Positions 6,042 through 8,562 of a DNA stretch of 8,562 nucleotides are shown piece after piece. The position numbers were made by a program, and so were the translations under genes. The notes below the pieces were generated by a model. It was given only the letters and a program-made list of their open reading frames with translations, was not told the DNA's origin and did no database searches. The DNA is from Acetobacteraceae bacterium (lineage in GTDB: Bacteria; Pseudomonadota; Alphaproteobacteria; Acetobacterales; Acetobacteraceae). The DNA lies in assembly GCA_027340195.1 (NCBI GenBank), contig DAHWNE010000069.1, forward strand, positions 1 through 8,562, given 5' to 3'. Positions within the stretch are counted from its first letter, which is position 1, and each line of letters begins with the position of its first letter.

Positions 6042-6087
6042 CCGCCCTCGTCCCCGAAGCTATCCCCCCGCCCCCACCACAGGGCGG
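6042..6087 (+). promoter_or_regulatory. Inverted repeat that would mask the gapR ribosome-binding site
   Basis: CCGCCCT (6042-6048), immediately after the DUF1244 stop, is complementary to AGGGCGG (6081-6087), the only purine-rich segment before the gapR start at 6096. Pairing would sequester the likely Shine-Dalgarno, and ribosomes finishing DUF1244 could open it. A seven-base stem with a 32-base loop is modest and may be chance in GC-rich DNA. Confidence 0.3.
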
Positions 6088-6095
6088 ATGCGCGC

Positions 6096-6362
6096 ATGGC
6101 CAAGGCGGAGACCACCGATAAACCCGACACCGGCGGTATCGCCGCCGACCGGCTGCGCTCGATCGTCGAGCGCATCGAGCGGCTGGAGGAGGAGCGCAAG
6201 GCACTCGGCGCCGACATCAAGGACATCTACGCCGAGGCCAAGTCGGCCGGCTTCGACGTGAAGGTGCTGCGCCAGCTGATCCGGATCCGCAAGCAGGAGC
6301 CGGCCGAGGTCGAGGAGATCGAATCCCTGCTCGACGTGTACCGCCGCGCGCTCGGGATGTAG
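6096..6362 (+). CDS. gapR: GapR-type nucleoid-associated protein (DUF2312/UPF0335)
   Basis: This 88-residue DNA-binding protein is nearly all helical. ADRLRSIVERIERLEEERKA (17-36) starts a long coiled coil, followed by IKDIYAEAKSAGFDVKVLRQ (41-60), LIRIRKQ (61-67) and a C-terminal helix ending in DVYRRALGM. This is the DUF2312 pattern almost throughout. In Caulobacter, GapR forms a clamp around overtwisted DNA ahead of replication and transcription and stimulates gyrase and topoisomerase IV. The same role is inferred here. The first 15 residues are a variable, probably flexible leader. The start at 6096 follows a weak AGGGCGG site eight bases upstream. The gene sits behind DUF1244, probably in one transcript, and ends 13 bases before copy B of the structured repeat. 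Length and motifs are typical. Confidence 0.92.
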   Translation: MAKAETTDKPDTGGIAADRLRSIVERIERLEEERKALGADIKDIYAEAKSAGFDVKVLRQLIRIRKQEPAEVEEIESLLDVYRRALGM

Positions 6363-6375
6363 CGCCGGGCGGCCA

Positions 6376-6525
6376 AATGGCCGACACGTCCGGCCATTCG
6401 GTCGGATGGCATCGCGCGCGGCTGGTATGCGCGCCGGGTTGGCGGGCGGCGGCGCGCGAAACAAGACTCGGTACCAGCCGCTGTTGACCCATTCTTCATG
6501 GGTCAACAGCAAGGGCGGCTGGTAT
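6376..6525 (+). repeat. Structured intergenic repeat, copy B
   Basis: This is the second copy, in the same orientation as copy A. It begins with the hairpin AATGGCCG (6376-6383), loop ACACGTC, CGGCCATT (6391-6398), whose core differs from copy A only in the loop. A divergent insert (about 6399-6420) replaces the long outer stem of copy A. From 6423 to 6525 it aligns with 4503-4605 with 10 substitutions and no gaps. The inner stem GTTGACCCAT (6483-6492) with ATGGGTCAAC (6498-6507) is identical and only its loop changes. CGGCTGGTAT occurs at 6419-6428 and 6516-6525. Either copy can pair with GTACCAGCCG at 6471-6480, giving alternative structures. It lies between gapR and the second MFS gene. 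Confidence 0.85.
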
Positions 6526-6639
6526 GACACCCCACATGCCGCAGACGCGCAGGTGCCTTGCGCCCGGCGCCACTGGGTGGCCCTCCCGCGCCGTGCAAGG
6601 CTCTCCGCAGAGGGGCTGAGACCCCGTCGGAGGAGCTCC
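6526..6639 (+). promoter_or_regulatory. Leader region of the second MFS gene with inverted repeat and Shine-Dalgarno
   Basis: GCCTTGC (6555-6561) and GCAAGGC (6595-6601) form a 7-bp inverted repeat, and GGGG-CTGAGA-CCCC lies at 6612-6625. GGAGGAG (6629-6635), four bases before ATG 6640, is a strong ribosome-binding site and part of it falls in the palindrome GGAGCTCC (6632-6639). I could not identify a convincing promoter here, so transcription may start in or before the repeat. Confidence 0.45.
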
Positions 6640-8028
6640 ATGTCCGCAACCACCACCGCGTCGCTCGTCGCGCGGCTCGATCGCCTGCCGTCCTGTCGGT
6701 ATTTCTACAAGGTGGTCGCCCTGATCGCGATCGGCGGCTGGTTCGAGTTCTACGAGCTGTTCATGCCGGGCGGCATCGCCCTCGGCCTCATCAAGAAGAG
6801 CCACATCTATACCGCCTCCCACGCGGGGATGTTCGCGCTCGACAGCTTCGCCACCTTCCTGGCCACCTTCTTCCTTGGCATGTTCGTGGGCGCGATCCTG
6901 TTCACCCAGATGTCGGACAAGTTCGGGCGCCTCGCCACCTTCACCTGGTCGATGCTGCTCTATTCGGCGGCGATGCTGGTGATGGCGTTCCAGTCCTCGC
7001 CAGCGGTCATCGACGCACTGCGCTTCGTCTGCGGGCTGGCGATCAGCATCCAGCTCATCAACAACGATGCCTTCATCTCGGAAATCACCCCCACCCGCTA
7101 TCGCGGCCGGTTCATGGCCTTCGCCATCATGGTGGTGCTGACCGCCGAGCCGGCGGTCGCGGGGATTTCCTGGCTGTTCGTGCCACACGCGCCGCTCGGC
7201 CTGGACGGCTGGCGCTGGGTGATCCTGCTTGGCTCGGTCGGCGGCGTGATCGTCTGGTGGGTGCGCCGGGGGATCCCGGAATCCCCGCGCTGGCTCGCCA
7301 CCCAGGGCCGCCTGGCGGAGGCCGAGGCGGCGATGGCAGCGGTGGAGGCCCATGTCGCGCGCGATACCGGCCGCCCGCTGCCCGCGCCGGCTGCCCCCTC
7401 CGACATCGCGGTCGCGACCCATGGCGCCTGGCGGGAGATGTTCCGCCGCCCCTATCTGAGCCGCACCATCATGCTGTCGCTGTTCCAGTTCTGCCAGACG
7501 ATCGCGGCGTTCGGCTTCCTGATCTGGGTCCCGATCATCCTGGTGCGGGAAGGCTTCACCGTGGTCCACTCGCTGGGCTACACGGTGGCGATCACGCTGC
7601 TGGTGCCGGTGGGCGGGCTGCTCGGCCTGGTCTTCGCCGAACATTTCGAGCGGAAATGGCAGCTGGTGGGCACCGCGGTCGGGATCGGCGTCTTCGGCAT
7701 CGGGTTCTCCCAGGCGCATAGCGTGCCGATGATCCTGATCACCGGCTGCCTGCTGACGCTGGCGATGAACTGGCTGATCGCGATCTTCCACCCCTATGCC
7801 GCGGAACTCTATCCGACGCGCATCCGCGCCCAGGCGGTGGGGTTCACCTTCAGCTGGAGCCGGATCAGCGCGATCCTGGTCGGCTACGCGGTCACCTTCC
7901 TGCTATCGGTCTACGGGGTGGTCGGCGTGTTCGCGATGATCGCGGTGGCGATGGCGGCGATCGTGCTGTCGATCGGTATCATGGGGCCACGCACCAACAA
8001 CCTGAGCCTCGAGGTGATCTCGCGGTGA
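6640..8028 (+). CDS. MFS transporter, sugar/organic acid:H+ symporter-like
   Basis: This 462-residue inner-membrane secondary transporter has about 12 TM segments. Motifs of the sugar-porter and aromatic-acid symporter branches are present: GGWFEFYELFM (32-42), SDKFGR in the 2-3 loop (92-97), SEITPTRYRGR (127-137), GIPESPRWL after TM6 (211-219), and AAELYPTRIRAQAVGF (387-402). A hydrophilic loop at 220-270 divides the halves. The substrate cannot be read from the sequence. The CoA-transferase gene 79 bases downstream suggests a carboxylic acid that is activated to its CoA thioester after uptake. The start at 6640 has GGAGGAG four bases upstream. The frame is open further up, but only through copy B of the repeat, which is not coding. 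No terminator is evident before the next gene, so the two probably form an operon. Confidence 0.9.
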   Translation: MSATTTASLVARLDRLPSCRYFYKVVALIAIGGWFEFYELFMPGGIALGLIKKSHIYTASHAGMFALDSFATFLATFFLGMFVGAILFTQMSDKFGRLATFTWSMLLYSAAMLVMAFQSSPAVIDALRFVCGLAISIQLINNDAFISEITPTRYRGRFMAFAIMVVLTAEPAVAGISWLFVPHAPLGLDGWRWVILLGSVGGVIVWWVRRGIPESPRWLATQGRLAEAEAAMAAVEAHVARDTGRPLPAPAAPSDIAVATHGAWREMFRRPYLSRTIMLSLFQFCQTIAAFGFLIWVPIILVREGFTVVHSLGYTVAITLLVPVGGLLGLVFAEHFERKWQLVGTAVGIGVFGIGFSQAHSVPMILITGCLLTLAMNWLIAIFHPYAAELYPTRIRAQAVGFTFSWSRISAILVGYAVTFLLSVYGVVGVFAMIAVAMAAIVLSIGIMGPRTNNLSLEVISR

Positions 8029-8107
8029 GTGGCCCCTCGACGCGCCCGCCGGCCGGTCCTAGGCTTGCCGGCAAACGCACCGCAACCGCTTGGTGGAGGA
8101 ACGGATC

Positions 8108-8562
8108 ATGAGCCAGGGTGGCGCCGAGACCTGTCTTGCCGGGGTGAAGGTCCTCGACCTCACCCAGTTCGAGGCCGGCCCCTCCTGCACCGAGGCGCTG
8201 GCCTGGATGGGCGCCGAGGTGGTGAAGGTCGAGAACCCGAAATCCGGCGATCCCGGCCGACAGATCAATCCTCCGCCCGGGCAGGACGCGCACTATTTCC
8301 TGCAATACAACGCCAACAAGAAGTCGCTCACCGTCAATCTCAAGGACCCTCGGGGGCTCGAGCTGGTCAAGCAGCTGGCGGCCAAGGCCGACGTGTTCAC
8401 CGAGAACTTCGCCCCCGGCGCGATCGAGCGTCTCGGCCTCGGCGCCGACGTGATCCGCGCCCTCAACCCGTCCATCATCTACGCCCAGGTCAAGGGCTTC
8501 GGCGCCGGCTCGCCGTTCGAGAACAACCTGGCGTTCGACATGATCGCCCAGGCCTGCGGCGG
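8108..8562 (+). CDS. CaiB/BaiF (class III) CoA-transferase, 3' end outside window
   Basis: The first 151 residues of a CoA-transferase family III protein are present; complete members run to about 400. LAGVKVLDLTQFEAGPSCTE (10-29), LAWMGAEVVKVENPKSGDPG (31-50), then YNANKKSLTVNLKDPRG (67-83), ENFAPGAIERLGLG (99-112) and YAQVKGFG (125-132) follow the Rossmann-like N-terminal layout of formyl-CoA transferase (Frc). The catalytic aspartate of the family should lie roughly 15-20 residues past the window edge, so activity cannot be judged. The position of Frc active-site Gln17 is occupied by Glu22, which argues against simple formyl-CoA:oxalate specificity. GGAGGA seven bases upstream fixes the start at 8108. 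The likely role is transfer of CoA to an organic acid imported by the preceding transporter. Donor and acceptor are unknown. Confidence 0.9.
   Translation, partial: MSQGGAETCLAGVKVLDLTQFEAGPSCTEALAWMGAEVVKVENPKSGDPGRQINPPPGQDAHYFLQYNANKKSLTVNLKDPRGLELVKQLAAKADVFTENFAPGAIERLGLGADVIRALNPSIIYAQVKGFGAGSPFENNLAFDMIAQACG

Noticed and set aside
5537..6121. A 194-residue plus-strand frame overlapping the DUF1244 gene
   Set aside because: It has no ribosome-binding site, its product is Pro/Arg/His-rich in a shifted frame over DUF1244, and it ends inside gapR.
6612..6625. GGGG-CTGAGA-CCCC upstream of the second MFS gene as a TPP riboswitch fragment
   Set aside because: Only the CTGAGA core resembles a THI box. 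The second conserved half, with CCTGAT and the closing arm, is absent and the MFS start follows 14 bases later.
6406..6639. N-terminal extension of the second MFS transporter
   Set aside because: The extension would be translated from copy B of the non-coding repeat. The strong ribosome-binding site before 6640 and the MFS-like N-terminus support the shorter form.

Overview
This is a GC-rich window (roughly 70% G+C by eye) from an alphaproteobacterium, plausibly a member of the Acetobacteraceae/Rhodospirillales. The call rests on the adjacent murJ and trpS genes, on a GapR (DUF2312) gene next to a DUF1244 gene (both typical of alphaproteobacteria), and on base composition. Genus cannot be decided from the sequence alone.

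Left part (63-3089, minus strand): a carboxymuconolactone-decarboxylase-like gene, then murJ (lipid II flippase), then trpS (tryptophanyl-tRNA synthetase). murJ and trpS overlap by four bases (ATGA) and are probably translationally coupled. These are housekeeping functions: cell-wall precursor export and protein synthesis.

Middle left (3090-4458): a short divergent promoter region with a perfect 10-bp inverted repeat separates the decarboxylase-like gene from a plus-strand 12-TM MFS transporter of the monocarboxylate/oxalate-formate type. That transporter has no Shine-Dalgarno sequence and may be leaderless.

Middle (4458-6525): two copies of a structured repeat of about 150 bp lie directly after the stop codons of the MFS gene and of gapR. 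Between them are a minus-strand gene for an unrecognised protein with a 35-residue, almost pure Asp/Glu tail, an unusually AT-rich intergenic island, and the DUF1244-gapR gene pair on the plus strand. GapR binds overtwisted DNA and stimulates type II topoisomerases. The role of DUF1244 is unknown.

Right part (6640-8562, plus strand): a second MFS transporter, of the sugar/aromatic-acid:H+ symporter type, is followed 79 bases later by the start of a CaiB/BaiF (class III) CoA-transferase cut by the window edge. Together they look like an uptake-and-CoA-activation module for an organic acid.

The most unusual signals are the two copies of the structured repeat, whose substitutions fall almost only in unpaired positions, and the poly-acidic protein with its slippage-prone coding repeat. 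No CRISPR array, tRNA, rRNA or transposase gene was seen.
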